This document shows positions 40,983 through 57,458 of a DNA stretch of 64,000 nt, in pieces; within the stretch, counting starts at the first letter, position 1, and each line of letters begins with the position of its first letter. The notes beneath the pieces were generated by a model. It did no database searches, had not been told where the DNA came from, and saw only the letters and a program-made list of their open reading frames with translations. Both the position numbers and the translations under genes were made by a program. Source of the stretch: an uncultured Collinsella sp. (GTDB lineage Bacteria > Actinomycetota > Coriobacteriia > Coriobacteriales > Coriobacteriaceae); assembly GCA_934654775.1 (NCBI GenBank), contig CAKUGR010000001.1, forward strand, positions 1-64,000. The letters run 5' to 3'.

Positions 40983-43082
40983 TTAGGCGTTCTTGCTCAT
41001 GACCTCGTCCACGATGGACTTGGGCGCGGGCTCATAAGAGTCGAACTGCATCGTGTAGGATGCACGGCCCTGGGTCTGGGAGCGAAGGTCGGTAGCGTAA
41101 CCGAACATCTCGCCCAGCGGCACCTTGGCACGGATGAGCTTGCTGTTCTTGCGATCCTCCATGCCTTCGATCTTGCCGCGGCGACCGGAGAGGTTGCCCA
41201 TAACGTCGCCCATGTACTGCTCGGGGGTCTCGACCTCGACAGCCATGATCGGCTCGAGCAGCTGCGGATCGGACTTCTTGAGGGCGTCCTTGATAGCCAT
41301 GGAACCGGCGATCTTGAAGGCGGCCTCGGAGGAGTCGACCTCGTGGTAAGAACCGTCGAACAGGGTGACCTTGACGTCGAGGACCGGGAAGCCGGCGATA
41401 ACACCGGTGTTCAGGGCCTCCTGGATGCCCTTGTCGATGGACGGGATGTACTCCTTGGGCACGACGCCGCCGACGATAGCGTTGACGAACTCGTAGCCGA
41501 AGCCCTCCTCCATCTTCTCGAGCTTGATGACGGCGTGGCCGTACTGACCGCGACCACCGGACTGACGGACGAACTTGCCCTCAGCCTTCTCGACGTCGTG
41601 ACCAGCGGTCTCGCGGTAGGCGACCTGGGGCTTACCAACGTTAGCGTCAACCTTGAACTCGCGGAGCAGACGGTCGACGATGATCTCGAGGTGCAGCTCG
41701 CCCATGCCGGCGATGATGGTCTGGCCGGTCTCGTGGTTGGTGGACACCTGGAAGGTCGGGTCCTCCTCGGCGAGCTTGGTCAGAGCCAGGGACATCTTGT
41801 CCTGCTCGGCCTTGGTCTTGGGCTCGATGGCAACGTCGATAACGGGCTTAGCGAACTCGATCTTCTCGAGGACGATCTCCTTGCCCTCGGCGCACAGGGT
41901 GTCACCGGTGGTGGAGTTCTTGAAGCCGACGCAAGCGACGATGTCGCCGGCGGCAGCGTCGTCACGGTCGATACGCTCGGCGGCGTTCATCTCGAGGATG
42001 CGGCCGAGGCGCTCGCGCTGACCGTTGGAAGCGTTGACCACGTAGGAGCCGGACTCGGCGCGGCCGGAGTAAACGCGGACGTAGGTGAGCTTACCGACGA
42101 ACGGGTCGGTCATGATCTTGAAGACCAGGCCGGAGAAGGGCTCGTCGAAGGAAGGATGACGCTGGATCTCCTCGCCGGTGTCCGGATCGGTACCGGTGAC
42201 GGCCTCGACGTCGAGCGGGCTGGGCAGGTAGTCGACGACAGCGTCGAGCAGCTCCTGGACGCCCTTGTTCTTGTAGGCGGAGCCCACGAAGACGAGGTTG
42301 AGCTCGTTGGCCAGAACGCCCTTACGCAGAGCAGCCTTGAGCTCCTCGACGGTGAAGTCCTCCTCCATGAGGATCTTCTCCATGAGCTCGTCGTCAAAGC
42401 TGGCAGCAGCGTCGAGGAGCTCCTCGCGCTTGGTGGCAGCGATGTCGGCGAACTCAGCCGGGATCTCGTCCATCGGCTCGGGGTAGGTCATGCCCTTCTC
42501 GTCGGCCTTAAAGTCCCATGCAGTCATGGTGACCAGGTCGATGACGCCCCAGAAGTTGTCCTCGGCGCCCATCGGGACCTGAGCGGCCACGGCGTTAGCG
42601 TCGAGACGATCCTTCATGGTCTCGATAGCGTTGAAGAAGTCAGCGCCCACGCGGTCATACTTGTTGATGAAGGCGATGCGGGGAACGTTGAAGGTAGAAG
42701 CCTGACGCCAAACGGTCTCAGACTGGGGCTGAACGCCGGCAACGGCGTCGAAGACGGCGACAGCGCCATCGAGGACGCGCAGGCAGCGCTCGACCTCGGC
42801 GGTGAAGTCAACGTGGCCCGGGGTGTCGATGATCTGGATGCGGTAGTCCTTGCCGTCCTTGTTCCAGAAGCACGTGGTAGCAGCGGAGGTAATGGTTACG
42901 CCGCGCTCCTGCTCCTGAACCATCCAGTCCATGGTGGCAGCGCCCTCATGGACCTCACCGATCTTGTGAGTCTTACCGGTGTAGTAAAGAATACGCTCGG
43001 TCGTGGTGGTCTTACCAGCATCGATGTGGGCCATGATGCCGATGTTACGGGTATCGGAAAGCTTGTACTTAGGCTTAGCCAT
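40983..43082 (-). CDS. fusA: Translation elongation factor G
   Basis: A 699-residue EF-G, the GTPase driving ribosomal translocation. P-loop AHIDAGKTT lies at residues 18-26, DTPGH at about 85 and NKYD near 139. Domain IV and V are complete. Gene order rpsL-rpsG-fusA is standard, but tuf does not follow. Confidence 0.98.
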   Translation of the reverse strand: MAKPKYKLSDTRNIGIMAHIDAGKTTTTERILYYTGKTHKIGEVHEGAATMDWMVQEQERGVTITSAATTCFWNKDGKDYRIQIIDTPGHVDFTAEVERCLRVLDGAVAVFDAVAGVQPQSETVWRQASTFNVPRIAFINKYDRVGADFFNAIETMKDRLDANAVAAQVPMGAEDNFWGVIDLVTMTAWDFKADEKGMTYPEPMDEIPAEFADIAATKREELLDAAASFDDELMEKILMEEDFTVEELKAALRKGVLANELNLVFVGSAYKNKGVQELLDAVVDYLPSPLDVEAVTGTDPDTGEEIQRHPSFDEPFSGLVFKIMTDPFVGKLTYVRVYSGRAESGSYVVNASNGQRERLGRILEMNAAERIDRDDAAAGDIVACVGFKNSTTGDTLCAEGKEIVLEKIEFAKPVIDVAIEPKTKAEQDKMSLALTKLAEEDPTFQVSTNHETGQTIIAGMGELHLEIIVDRLLREFKVDANVGKPQVAYRETAGHDVEKAEGKFVRQSGGRGQYGHAVIKLEKMEEGFGYEFVNAIVGGVVPKEYIPSIDKGIQEALNTGVIAGFPVLDVKVTLFDGSYHEVDSSEAAFKIAGSMAIKDALKKSDPQLLEPIMAVEVETPEQYMGDVMGNLSGRRGKIEGMEDRKNSKLIRAKVPLGEMFGYATDLRSQTQGRASYTMQFDSYEPAPKSIVDEVMSKNA

Positions 43083-43101
43083 GTTAGTTCCTTACCTTAA
43101 C

Positions 43102-43575
43102 TTACCAACGATAGTGAGAGAACGCGCGGTTGGCCTCGGCCATCTTGAAGACGTCCTCACGCTTCTTGACGGAAGCGCCCAGGCCGTTGGAAGCGTCGAG
43201 GATCTCGTTAGCGAGACGCTCGGCCATGGTCTTCTCCTTGCGAGCACGGGAGAAGTTGACGATCCAGCGGATACCCAGAGCGGTGGAACGACGGGAGTTG
43301 ACCTCCATCGGGACCTGATAGGTAGCGCCACCGACACGCTTGGGCTTAACCTCGAGCGTGGGCTTGACGTTGTCCATAGCCTTCTTGAAGGTAGCGAGAG
43401 CGTCGCCACCCTCGGACTTCTCGGCAACGATCTCGAAAGCGGTGTAAACGATGCGCTCAGCGGTGGCCTTCTTGCCGTCAAGAAGGACCTTGTTGATGAG
43501 CTGAGTCACCAGGCGGTTGTTGTAAACGGCGTCAGGCTGAACCTCACGACGATTAGCTGCTGCACGACGCGGCAT
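43102..43575 (-). CDS. rpsG: 30S ribosomal protein S7
   Basis: A 157-residue S7, organiser of the 30S head. [20 protein letters not shown], the [20 protein letters not shown] region and the C-terminal RAFSHYRW are canonical. A 73-bp gap to rpsL contains a small CCGTG/CACGG hairpin, the place where S7 binds the mRNA in E. coli. Confidence 0.98.
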   Translation of the reverse strand: MPRRAAANRREVQPDAVYNNRLVTQLINKVLLDGKKATAERIVYTAFEIVAEKSEGGDALATFKKAMDNVKPTLEVKPKRVGGATYQVPMEVNSRRSTALGIRWIVNFSRARKEKTMAERLANEILDASNGLGASVKKREDVFKMAEANRAFSHYRW

Positions 43576-43648
43576 GTGAAATCTCCTTAAGTGTCTACCG
43601 TGCGGCGCTTAGGCGGCACACGGCGAAAGTATCAAAACGTTATCTGGC

Positions 43649-44026
43649 TTATTTAGCCTTAGGGCGCTTAGCACCGTACTTGGAACGGGCCTGCATACGG
43701 TTCTGGACCGGAGCAGCGTCGTAGGCGCCACGGATGACGTGATAACGGACACCAGGGAGGTCACGGACACGACCGCCGCGGACGAGCACGATGGAGTGCT
43801 CCTGCAGGTTGTGGCCCTCACCCGGGATGTAAGCAGTAACTTCGATGCCGTTGACAAGGCGAACACGGGCAACCTTACGAAGAGCCGAGTTCGGCTTCTT
43901 GGGGCTCGTGGTGAAGACGCGGGTGCACACGCCGCGCTTCTGGGAGTTGTGCTGCAGAGCAGCGTTCTTGGACTTCTTGGGCACGGAACGACGGCCCTGG
44001 CGAACCAGCTGGTTAATAGTAGGCAA
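43649..44026 (-). CDS. rpsL: 30S ribosomal protein S12
   Basis: A 125-residue S12 at the decoding centre. [12 protein letters not shown] (Lys 43 and 44) is the wild-type, streptomycin-sensitive sequence. Asp89 in [11 protein letters not shown] is the site usually methylthiolated by RimO. It is the first gene of the str operon. Confidence 0.98.
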   Translation of the reverse strand: MPTINQLVRQGRRSVPKKSKNAALQHNSQKRGVCTRVFTTSPKKPNSALRKVARVRLVNGIEVTAYIPGEGHNLQEHSIVLVRGGRVRDLPGVRYHVIRGAYDAAPVQNRMQARSKYGAKRPKAK

Positions 44027-44119
44027 AGCGTACTCCTTCTCGAATGATTCCAGCTTTCTGTAAAGTGCAACGGCTTGAATCGAGGGGTCAGCATCCCCCT
44101 ACGAAACACGCAGTTCGAT

Positions 44120-44173
44120 AGGATACGTGCCGTTAGCTGTGCCGTCAACAGACCACGCCGCCGGGCGTATCCT
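44120..44173 (-). promoter_or_regulatory. rpsL promoter
   Basis: On the minus strand TTGACG (44143-44148) and TATCCT (44120-44125) are 17 bases apart, about 95 bp before the start codon. AGGATACG (44120-44127) and CGTATCCT (44166-44173) form an inverted repeat that brackets the promoter. Confidence 0.65.
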
Positions 44174-44207
44174 AAAATAGCCACATTTCCGCAAAGCCTA
44201 CACAAAA

Positions 44208-44239
44208 GGAATCCCCTTCTGTGCGCGGGGGCGGATTCC
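44208..44239 (-). promoter_or_regulatory. Terminator-like alternative hairpin beside element B
   Basis: GGAATCC (44208-44214) can pair with GGATTCC (44233-44239), followed by TTTTG on the minus strand. The same 44233-44240 segment is the distal arm of the long hairpin element B. The two structures exclude each other, as in an attenuator. Confidence 0.4.
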
Positions 44240-44371
44240 CAGGCCGGGCGGCACAGGGGTTAAGTTTGCTGCTCTACAGTCCTGACTCGCACGGAGGCCA
44301 CATTAAGTGGCCTCCGGCTCGTGCGGAACTCGCGACAAATTTAAACCGCCGGCATCCCGGCCCGGGAATCC
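44233..44371. repeat. Long hairpin element B upstream of rpsL
   Basis: Imperfect outer arms pair at GGATTCCC/GGGAATCC (44233-44240 / 44364-44371), GGCCGGG and the GGTTAA-type segments. The inner stem GGAGGCCAC/GTGGCCTCC has loop ATTAA and a second stem CGCACG/CGTGCG. The centre matches element A over 67 bases. It lies 207 bp upstream of the rpsL start. Confidence 0.82.
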
Positions 44372-44398
44372 GACGTGCTCGTCAGGGCAACGTTACCT

Positions 44399-44425
44399 GC
44401 CAAAAAAGGGACAGGTTTATTTTGG
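44399..44425. repeat. Small hairpin with GGGACAGG
   Basis: CCAAAA/TTTTGG stems (about 44400-44405 / 44420-44425) enclose AAGGGACAGGTTTA. It belongs to the GGGACAG-bearing hairpins seen also near 18.26 kb and 20.77 kb. Confidence 0.5.
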
Positions 44426-44501
44426 TCGGTTTTATCTGGGGAAACATCGCGCTCCAGTGACGACCTGCTCCCGTCTGTCGCATGGAAATCGGCTGCGTTT
44501 T

Positions 44502-44784
44502 CGAAAGTATGCGGTAAATTCTGGACTTGCCGAGCACACAAGGGTTTCGTAATAACAAACGCGCAGGTAGAGCGCTTGGGCATATGCGGTGTGGTCGGCC
44601 TATCGAGATTTTGCCGCATACTTCCGAAATCGAGACGCTCCCGATGCCTCCCTCAATTCGGAAGTGCGGGGAAAAATCGGAAACCTTCGACCATGCCGTC
44701 ATTTTTGACAACAAAACCGCAGGTAAACAGGGGTCATAATACCGGTGTGGTCGGAGATTCCGCATTTTTCCCCGCACTTCCGAA
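44502..44784. repeat. Two tandem hairpin elements, period about 156 bp
   Basis: Unit 1 has arms 44502-44517 / 44611-44626 (14 of 16 bases). Unit 2 has perfect 21-bp arms 44657-44677 / 44764-44784. Both contain CGCAGGTA (44562 and 44718) and GGTGTGGTCGG (44588 and 44744), each 156 bp apart. A weaker partial copy lies upstream of rpoB near 53.13-53.18 kb. The whole gap 44027-45016 shows no gene. Confidence 0.75.
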
Positions 44785-44872
44785 ATCGGCCTCAAAATGA
44801 TCCGTTTTCCTCCGTCCCCAAGGGATCATGAGCGGATAACTGAAACGCAACAGGTTGAGCATACGCAAGCGA

Positions 44873-44972
44873 GCGGCCCCCAGAGCATACAAGGTGGTAT
44901 GAAAAAGGCAGGGCATTGACCTTTTGGTCATGCCCTGCCTTTTGAATGACAGATTGTAGCTCTGGGGGCCGC
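44873..44972 (-). terminator. rpoC terminator inside a 14-bp inverted repeat
   Basis: A 16-17 bp stem based on AAGGCAGGGCAT (about 44904-44944) is followed on the minus strand by TTTTTC. It is enclosed by GCGGCCCCCAGAGC and its exact complement (44873-44886 / 44959-44972). A third hairpin CCGCCGTTC/GAACGGCGG (44990-45011) follows the rpoC stop directly. Confidence 0.85.
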
Positions 44973-45016
44973 GCAGCGACGGAGGTCGCCGCCGTTCGTT
45001 AGAACGGCGGAACTAG

Positions 45017-49495
<4,479 letters not shown>

Positions 49496-49501
49496 AGTCA
49501 A

Positions 49502-52993
<3,492 letters not shown>

Positions 52994-53067
52994 CAGGTTT
53001 TTCCTCCTTCACGGAAATGCTCGGTGGGTTGGCGAGGCATAGCTTCGCCAGTTATCGCAATCTAATA

Positions 53068-53202
53068 GTTTATCAGGTACCGACCGTTGGGCAAGAAAAG
53101 CCTTGACGCGATTGAGTTTTTGGAGTAGCAAAGTTTTTCGACAGAAAACACGCAGGTAGATAGGTATGTACCGAACACCTGTTCATATATTTTCTGTGAA
53201 CA
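53068..53202 (-). promoter_or_regulatory. Candidate rpoB promoter region
   Basis: TTGCCC (53090-53095) and TAAACT (53068-53073) are 16 bases apart on the minus strand. Further up, CGCAGGTA (53151-53158) matches the rplC and rpoC-downstream motif, and TGTTCA/TGAACA (53180-53185 / 53197-53202) is a short inverted repeat. Confidence 0.35.
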
Positions 53203-53249
53203 ACGCTGCTGGTGCGCACCGCTGAATGGCGGAATGGCGGCGAGGGTTG

Positions 53250-53430
53250 ATCAGGCGGAAACTGCATCCCGTTTTGAGGCCCCAAACTGGGTCGCAGTTT
53301 CCGGTTGAGCCCTGTTTGGGAAAGCATGTCCCGTTCTGAGCCGATATTCTGGGTCGCACTTTCCGCTAGGGGCCCTAACCGGAAAGCGCATCCCAGAATT
53401 CGGCCAAATAGTGGGCCGCACTTTCCGGAG
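53250..53430. repeat. 62-bp hairpin repeat array 3 (3 units)
   Basis: Units start at 53256, 53318 and 53380, exactly 62 bp apart, with the same GGAAA-N5-TCCC and GGG-N-TTTCC arms as the arrays at 1.6 and 3.2 kb. The array lies between the rpoB promoter region and the galU terminator. With the promoter region it fills the 508-bp gap; no gene is seen. Confidence 0.85.
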
Positions 53431-53453
53431 CCAAGCTGTAGCTCGAATAAAAA

Positions 53454-53481
53454 ACGGGTGCAGACAGAAGTCCGCACCCGT
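53454..53481 (-). terminator. galU terminator
   Basis: CGGGTGC/GCACCCG stem is followed on the minus strand by TTTTTT. It lies about 20 bases past the galU stop. Confidence 0.9.
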
Positions 53482-53501
53482 AAATGTCGATGCCCGAAGA
53501 C

Positions 53502-54410
53502 TTACTTGCGCATCAAGCCGCCGCGCTCGTCGATGGCATCCCAGAAGGCGTCTGCAAAGCGAGGATCGCTTGCGGCCATGAGGGCGTTGGTGGCCATCCA
53601 GCCAGACGGAGTGCCGGTGTCGTAGCCCGAGAGCGGGTCGATGACGACAGCGTACATAGCCTCGCGGTCGAGCGAGCGGGCCATGGCGTCGGTCAGCTGG
53701 ATCTCGCCGCCCTTACCGGCCTGCTGATCGGCGAGCAGGTCCATGACCAGCGGGCTCAGCAGGTAACGGCCGACGATGTACAGGTTGGACGGAGCCGCCT
53801 CGGGAGCAGGCTTCTCGACCAGACCGCCGATGCGCCAGACAGCGCCCGGCTCGGCATCGGCAACGCCCTCGGCGCCCTCGAGCGAACCGACGCGCTCGCC
53901 GGCGATAACGCCGTAGCGGCTGACTTCCTCGGGCGAGCAAGCAGCGACGGCGATAACCGAAGCGCCACCGTGCTCCTTGGAGACGGCGAGCATCTTGTCG
54001 CAGATGTCGCGGTTAGGCACAACGTAGTCGCCCAGAAGAACCAGGAAGTTCTCCCCTGCCACGGCGTCGGCAGCAGAGCGGATAGCATGGCCGAGGCCCT
54101 TGGGCTCGTACTGATAACGGAAGTCGACCGGCATACCGCCAGCGTGGGCGACGGCATCGGCATAAGCGTTCTTGCCGCGCTCGCGCAGCAGGTTCTCGAG
54201 CGAGCGATCGGGCTGGAAGTAGCTCAGCAGCTCGGGCTTACCGGGAGAGGTAACGATGATGGCGTCGTCGACCTCCTCGGGGTCGAGTGCCTCCTCAACG
54301 ACATACTGAATGACCGGCTTGTCGAGCACCGGCAACATCTCTTTGGGCGTGCACTTAGTGCCAGGCAGAAAACGCGTGCCAAGACCGGCGGCGGGGATGA
54401 TTGCCTTCAT
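53502..54410 (-). CDS. galU: UTP--glucose-1-phosphate uridylyltransferase
   Basis: A 302-residue enzyme making UDP-glucose for galactose use and cell-envelope glycans. The nucleotide-binding MKAIIPAAGLGTRFLPGTK opens the protein, KPVIQYVVEEAL follows, and the catalytic region with LGDYVVPN and VEKPAPEAAPS is intact. Start is ATG at 54410; a TTG three codons upstream is closer to AAAGGA. Its own transcript is bounded by a terminator. The 313-bp gap upstream (54411-54723) contains the rplL terminator and no gene. Confidence 0.95.
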   Translation of the reverse strand: MKAIIPAAGLGTRFLPGTKCTPKEMLPVLDKPVIQYVVEEALDPEEVDDAIIVTSPGKPELLSYFQPDRSLENLLRERGKNAYADAVAHAGGMPVDFRYQYEPKGLGHAIRSAADAVAGENFLVLLGDYVVPNRDICDKMLAVSKEHGGASVIAVAACSPEEVSRYGVIAGERVGSLEGAEGVADAEPGAVWRIGGLVEKPAPEAAPSNLYIVGRYLLSPLVMDLLADQQAGKGGEIQLTDAMARSLDREAMYAVVIDPLSGYDTGTPSGWMATNALMAASDPRFADAFWDAIDERGGLMRK

Positions 54411-54668
54411 GTTATTCAAGGATCCTTTCGCAGGCGCAGAATGCGCCCTATGCGTGCGGCACGGCGGCCGCAGACCAAATTGCGATACCGAAGTATCTTA
54501 CCGCCGAAGACATACGTCGCCGTAAGGCAAACGCAATTCTTCAGCAGGTCAACGCAAATTATCGCTCGAATGGTGCAATTTTACGCCCCAGCGGTAACGG
54601 GATTGGCGCGGCGAAGACAGCGGTGTTCTGCATGCCGAGCAATGGGAATGAGGGACCAAAACAAAAAA

Positions 54669-54695
54669 GACGGGGCTCGCATAGCGAGTCCCGTC
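54669..54695 (-). terminator. rplJ-rplL terminator
   Basis: A GACGGGACTCGC-type stem (54669-54695) is followed on the minus strand by TTTTTT, 29 bases past the rplL stop. Confidence 0.92.
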
Positions 54696-54723
54696 TGCAA
54701 AGAAATCTGGCGAGAGAGCCTGA

Positions 54724-55101
54724 TTACTTGAGGGTGACAGCAGCGCCAGCAGCCTCGAGCTTCTCCTTGGCAGCCTCGGCGTCCTCCTTCTTGGCACCCT
54801 CGAGAACAGCCTTGGGAGCGCCCTCGACGACCTCCTTGGCCTCCTTCAGGCCAAGGTTGGTGAGCTCACGGACGGCCTTGATGACCTGGATCTTGTTGTC
54901 GCCGAAGCCCTCGAGCACGACGTCAAACTCGGTCTTCTCCTCGGCCTCAGCAGCGCCAGCAGCAGGAGCGGCGACAACAGCGGCAGGAGCAGCGGCGGAA
55001 ACGCCGAAGGTGTCCTCGATAGCCTTGACGAGCTCGGAAGCCTCGAGAAGGGTCATTTCCTTAAGAGCATCGATGATCTCATCGGTGGTAAGCTTAGCCA
55101 T
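54724..55101 (-). CDS. rplL: 50S ribosomal protein L7/L12
   Basis: A 125-residue stalk protein that recruits translational GTPases. The N-terminal dimer domain and the Ala-rich hinge (residues 36-55) are followed by the C-terminal domain with [29 protein letters not shown]. Start ATG at 55101 is chosen over an upstream frame lacking a site. A 102-bp spacer with small hairpins separates it from rplJ. Confidence 0.98.
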   Translation of the reverse strand: MAKLTTDEIIDALKEMTLLEASELVKAIEDTFGVSAAAPAAVVAAPAAGAAEAEEKTEFDVVLEGFGDNKIQVIKAVRELTNLGLKEAKEVVEGAPKAVLEGAKKEDAEAAKEKLEAAGAAVTLK

Positions 55102-55203
55102 TTCTAAGTCCTTTCGGTTTCCGTGCGAATGCACGGAGATCAGTTAAAACACGGCGCGAATGCGCCAGGGGTGCGGCGTTGCCGCCGCGGGTGAAAACAG
55201 CGA

Positions 55204-55725
55204 CTAGGCTGCCTTCTGCTCGGAGACCTGCTGGATCGAACGAGCGAGACCAGAGGAAACGCCGTTGACGCAGACAGCGATGTCGCGAGCGAAACCGGAG
55301 ATGAGACCGGCGATCTGACCGAGAAGCTGATCCTTGGTGGGCAGCTCGGCGATAGCCTTAACATCATCAGCGGAAACGGCCTTGCCGTCGGAGATACCGC
55401 CCTTGATCTCAAGGACGCCCTTGGACTTAGCGGAGAAGTCCTTAAGGGCCTTAGCGGCCTCGACCGGCTCGGTCTCGTAGAACACATAAGCGACGGGGCC
55501 GGCGAGGATCTCGTCGAGCTCGGGCTGCTCCTGGTTCTTGAGAGCGATCTTGACCAGGTTGTTCTTGTAGACCTTCATCTCGGCGCCGCACTCACGGAGC
55601 GTATGACGCAGCTCCTGAGCCTGCTTAACCGTCAGACCGTTGTAGTTGACGACGAACAGACCGGCGTTCTCGGCGATACGGGACTCGATCTCTGCAACCT
55701 TGTCGATTTTGTACTGCTGGGGCAT
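55204..55725 (-). CDS. rplJ: 50S ribosomal protein L10
   Basis: A 173-residue L10, base of the L7/L12 stalk. NYNGLTVKQAQELRHTLRECGAEMKVYKNNLVKIAL is canonical, with the C-terminal helix that binds L12 dimers. AGGAGG precedes the ATG. L10 is known to bind its own leader and control this operon; rplK-rplA are not in front as in E. coli. Confidence 0.98.
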   Translation of the reverse strand: MPQQYKIDKVAEIESRIAENAGLFVVNYNGLTVKQAQELRHTLRECGAEMKVYKNNLVKIALKNQEQPELDEILAGPVAYVFYETEPVEAAKALKDFSAKSKGVLEIKGGISDGKAVSADDVKAIAELPTKDQLLGQIAGLISGFARDIAVCVNGVSSGLARSIQQVSEQKAA

Positions 55726-55947
55726 GAATTACACCTCCTCGAATTCTTTCCGGGCACGGTCCGCCACAAGGACGTGACGGGGGCATGTCCAAAAAGAAAG
55801 CCCCCGCGCTGCATGAGCGACGGGGGCGAGAAGACATATCTACTCGACCACCTCGGCTGGCGGGATATCCCATTAAGCTCGCGGGCGATGCCCGTTTGCA
55901 CCGGCTGTCTCTGGCAGCGGATTCGTGCGTGAACCGAAAGTATTATG
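55726..55947 (-). ncRNA. rplJ leader (L10-leader type) with attenuator
   Basis: About 210 bases of leader run from the promoter to the start codon. An intrinsic terminator, GCCCCCG/CGGGGGC (55821-55827 / 55800-55806) followed by TTTCTTTTT (55791-55799), lies inside it. A further GCCCCCG at 55778-55784 could compete for the stem. This fits the attenuation control by L10 or its complex known from Firmicutes. The kink-turn binding site cannot be verified by eye. Confidence 0.75.
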
Positions 55948-55970
55948 GCGGGGACCCCGGCGTCGGTCAA
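55942..55970 (-). promoter_or_regulatory. rplJ promoter
   Basis: TTGACC (55965-55970) and CATAAT (55942-55947) are exactly 17 bases apart on the minus strand. The -35 touches the outer arm of long hairpin element C, so the element lies immediately upstream of the promoter. Confidence 0.72.
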
Positions 55971-56170
55971 CGGGCGCGAGGATTCGTACACAAACCCTGC
56001 ATACGCTCCGGTCCGAGGGGCCGGGTTGAGATTTTCGCTCGGTCAAGTCCTGGCTCGCACGAAGGCCACATTAAGTGGCCTTCGGCTCGTGCGGAATCTA
56101 CGAAAACCTCAATCCGGCCCCTCGGACCGGAGCTGCGGTAACTTTACTGCGAATCCTCGTGTCCGTTGAG
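55966..56170. repeat. Long hairpin element C upstream of rplJ
   Basis: A 33-bp stem (56005-56037 / 56101-56133, 31 matches) is followed outward, after about a dozen unpaired bases, by a 21-bp stem (55966-55986 / 56150-56170, 18 matches). The centre carries stems CGCACG/CGTGCG and GAAGGCCAC/GTGGCCTTC around loop ATTAA. It lies between the aminotransferase stop and the rplJ promoter. No U-run follows. Confidence 0.86.
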
Positions 56171-56228
56171 CGACGCGCCCCACGCATAACCCTTATGTCG
56201 GTAGGCTGATGCGTTGCGTCCCTGATGG

Positions 56229-57365
56229 CTACAGGGTTGAAACGAAGGTGGACAGGCGGCGGAGGCCTTCGTCCAAATCTTGGTCGGAGACGCAGTAGCT
56301 TAGGCGGATGTGGCCTTCGGTGCCGAAGCAGTCTCCGGGGACTAGGGCTACGTTGGCCTCTTTGATGGCTTTGATGCAGAAATCCTCGCTTGCTAGGCCG
56401 AATTGTTTGATGCTCGGGAAGGCGTAGAAGGCGCCTGCTGGCTCTACTACGTCGAGGCCAATTTCGTCTAGGGCTGCGAGCACGCGTTTGCGGCGGGCTC
56501 GGTAGACTTCGAGCATGGGGGTTGGGTCGACGGTCAGGGCTCGCTTTGCGGCGTCCATCTCAAATGAAACGGCGCTCGATACTAAGTATTGGTGGGCCTT
56601 TGCGATCTCGGCGATGACGGGGGCTGCCGCTGTGAGCCAGCCCAGGCGCCAGCCGGTCATGGCCCAGGGTTTGGAGAAGCTCTCGATGACCATTGTCTGC
56701 TCGCGCAGTTCTGGGTGGCGCTGGGCGAAGCGCTCATAACCGTCTACATAGACGAGACGGTTGTAGACATCGTCGCAGATTACGTAGATGCCCGCCTGGT
56801 CTGCCACGCGCGCCACGGCGTCGAGCGATGCCGCGTTGAGAATGCAGCCCGTGGGATTGTTGGGCGAGCAGATAACGATGGCCTTGGTCGCCGGCGTCAC
56901 GCAGGCACGAAGCGCTTCCTCGTCAATCTGGAATTGCGCAGGCTCCGTATCCAAAAAGACCGCTTTGGCGTGATTGGCTACGACGATGCTCTCGTACAGG
57001 CCAAAGGCCGGCGTGGGGATAATAACCTCGTCGCCGGGGTTGAGCATGGCCATAAACGTAGCCGACAGGGCCTCGGTCGCACCATCGGTCAGGATGACCT
57101 CGTCGGCCGAAAACGCAAGGCCCGCTTCGCCCATATATGCGGATAGCGCCTCGCGCAGGGCGGGGCGACCGCTGTTGGGCGGATAGTGCGTGTCACCGCG
57201 GCCCAGTGCGGCGGTCACCTCGGCGCTAATCACATCGGGTGTAGGAAAATCGGGCTCGCCGAGCGCGAGCGCAATGCATCCTGGGTGCTGGGCGGCGAGC
57301 GCGTTGATTCGGCGGATGCCGGAGGGCTTGAGCGTGGCAAGCGAGGTATTCATGGGCAGGCGCAT
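56229..57365 (-). CDS. Class I/II PLP-dependent aminotransferase
   Basis: A 378-residue fold type I aminotransferase. The PLP lysine is in SFSKPWAMTGWRLGW near residue 235, with SPNNPTG near 168 and the substrate arginine in the C-terminal HIRLSYC. It resembles aspartate/MalY-PatA-like aminotransferases of Gram-positives. AAAGGA precedes the ATG. It is isolated, with no pathway neighbour to suggest a substrate; aspartate or aromatic/branched amino acids are possible. Confidence 0.9.
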   Translation of the reverse strand: MRLPMNTSLATLKPSGIRRINALAAQHPGCIALALGEPDFPTPDVISAEVTAALGRGDTHYPPNSGRPALREALSAYMGEAGLAFSADEVILTDGATEALSATFMAMLNPGDEVIIPTPAFGLYESIVVANHAKAVFLDTEPAQFQIDEEALRACVTPATKAIVICSPNNPTGCILNAASLDAVARVADQAGIYVICDDVYNRLVYVDGYERFAQRHPELREQTMVIESFSKPWAMTGWRLGWLTAAAPVIAEIAKAHQYLVSSAVSFEMDAAKRALTVDPTPMLEVYRARRKRVLAALDEIGLDVVEPAGAFYAFPSIKQFGLASEDFCIKAIKEANVALVPGDCFGTEGHIRLSYCVSDQDLDEGLRRLSTFVSTL

Positions 57366-57458
57366 GGCGTTCCTTTCGTAAGGGTTGCACTAGGATAGCG
57401 CGGCGAGGCGCTGCCAGACGGTGTAACCTAAACGGAAACGGACTGGAAAGGAGATGGC

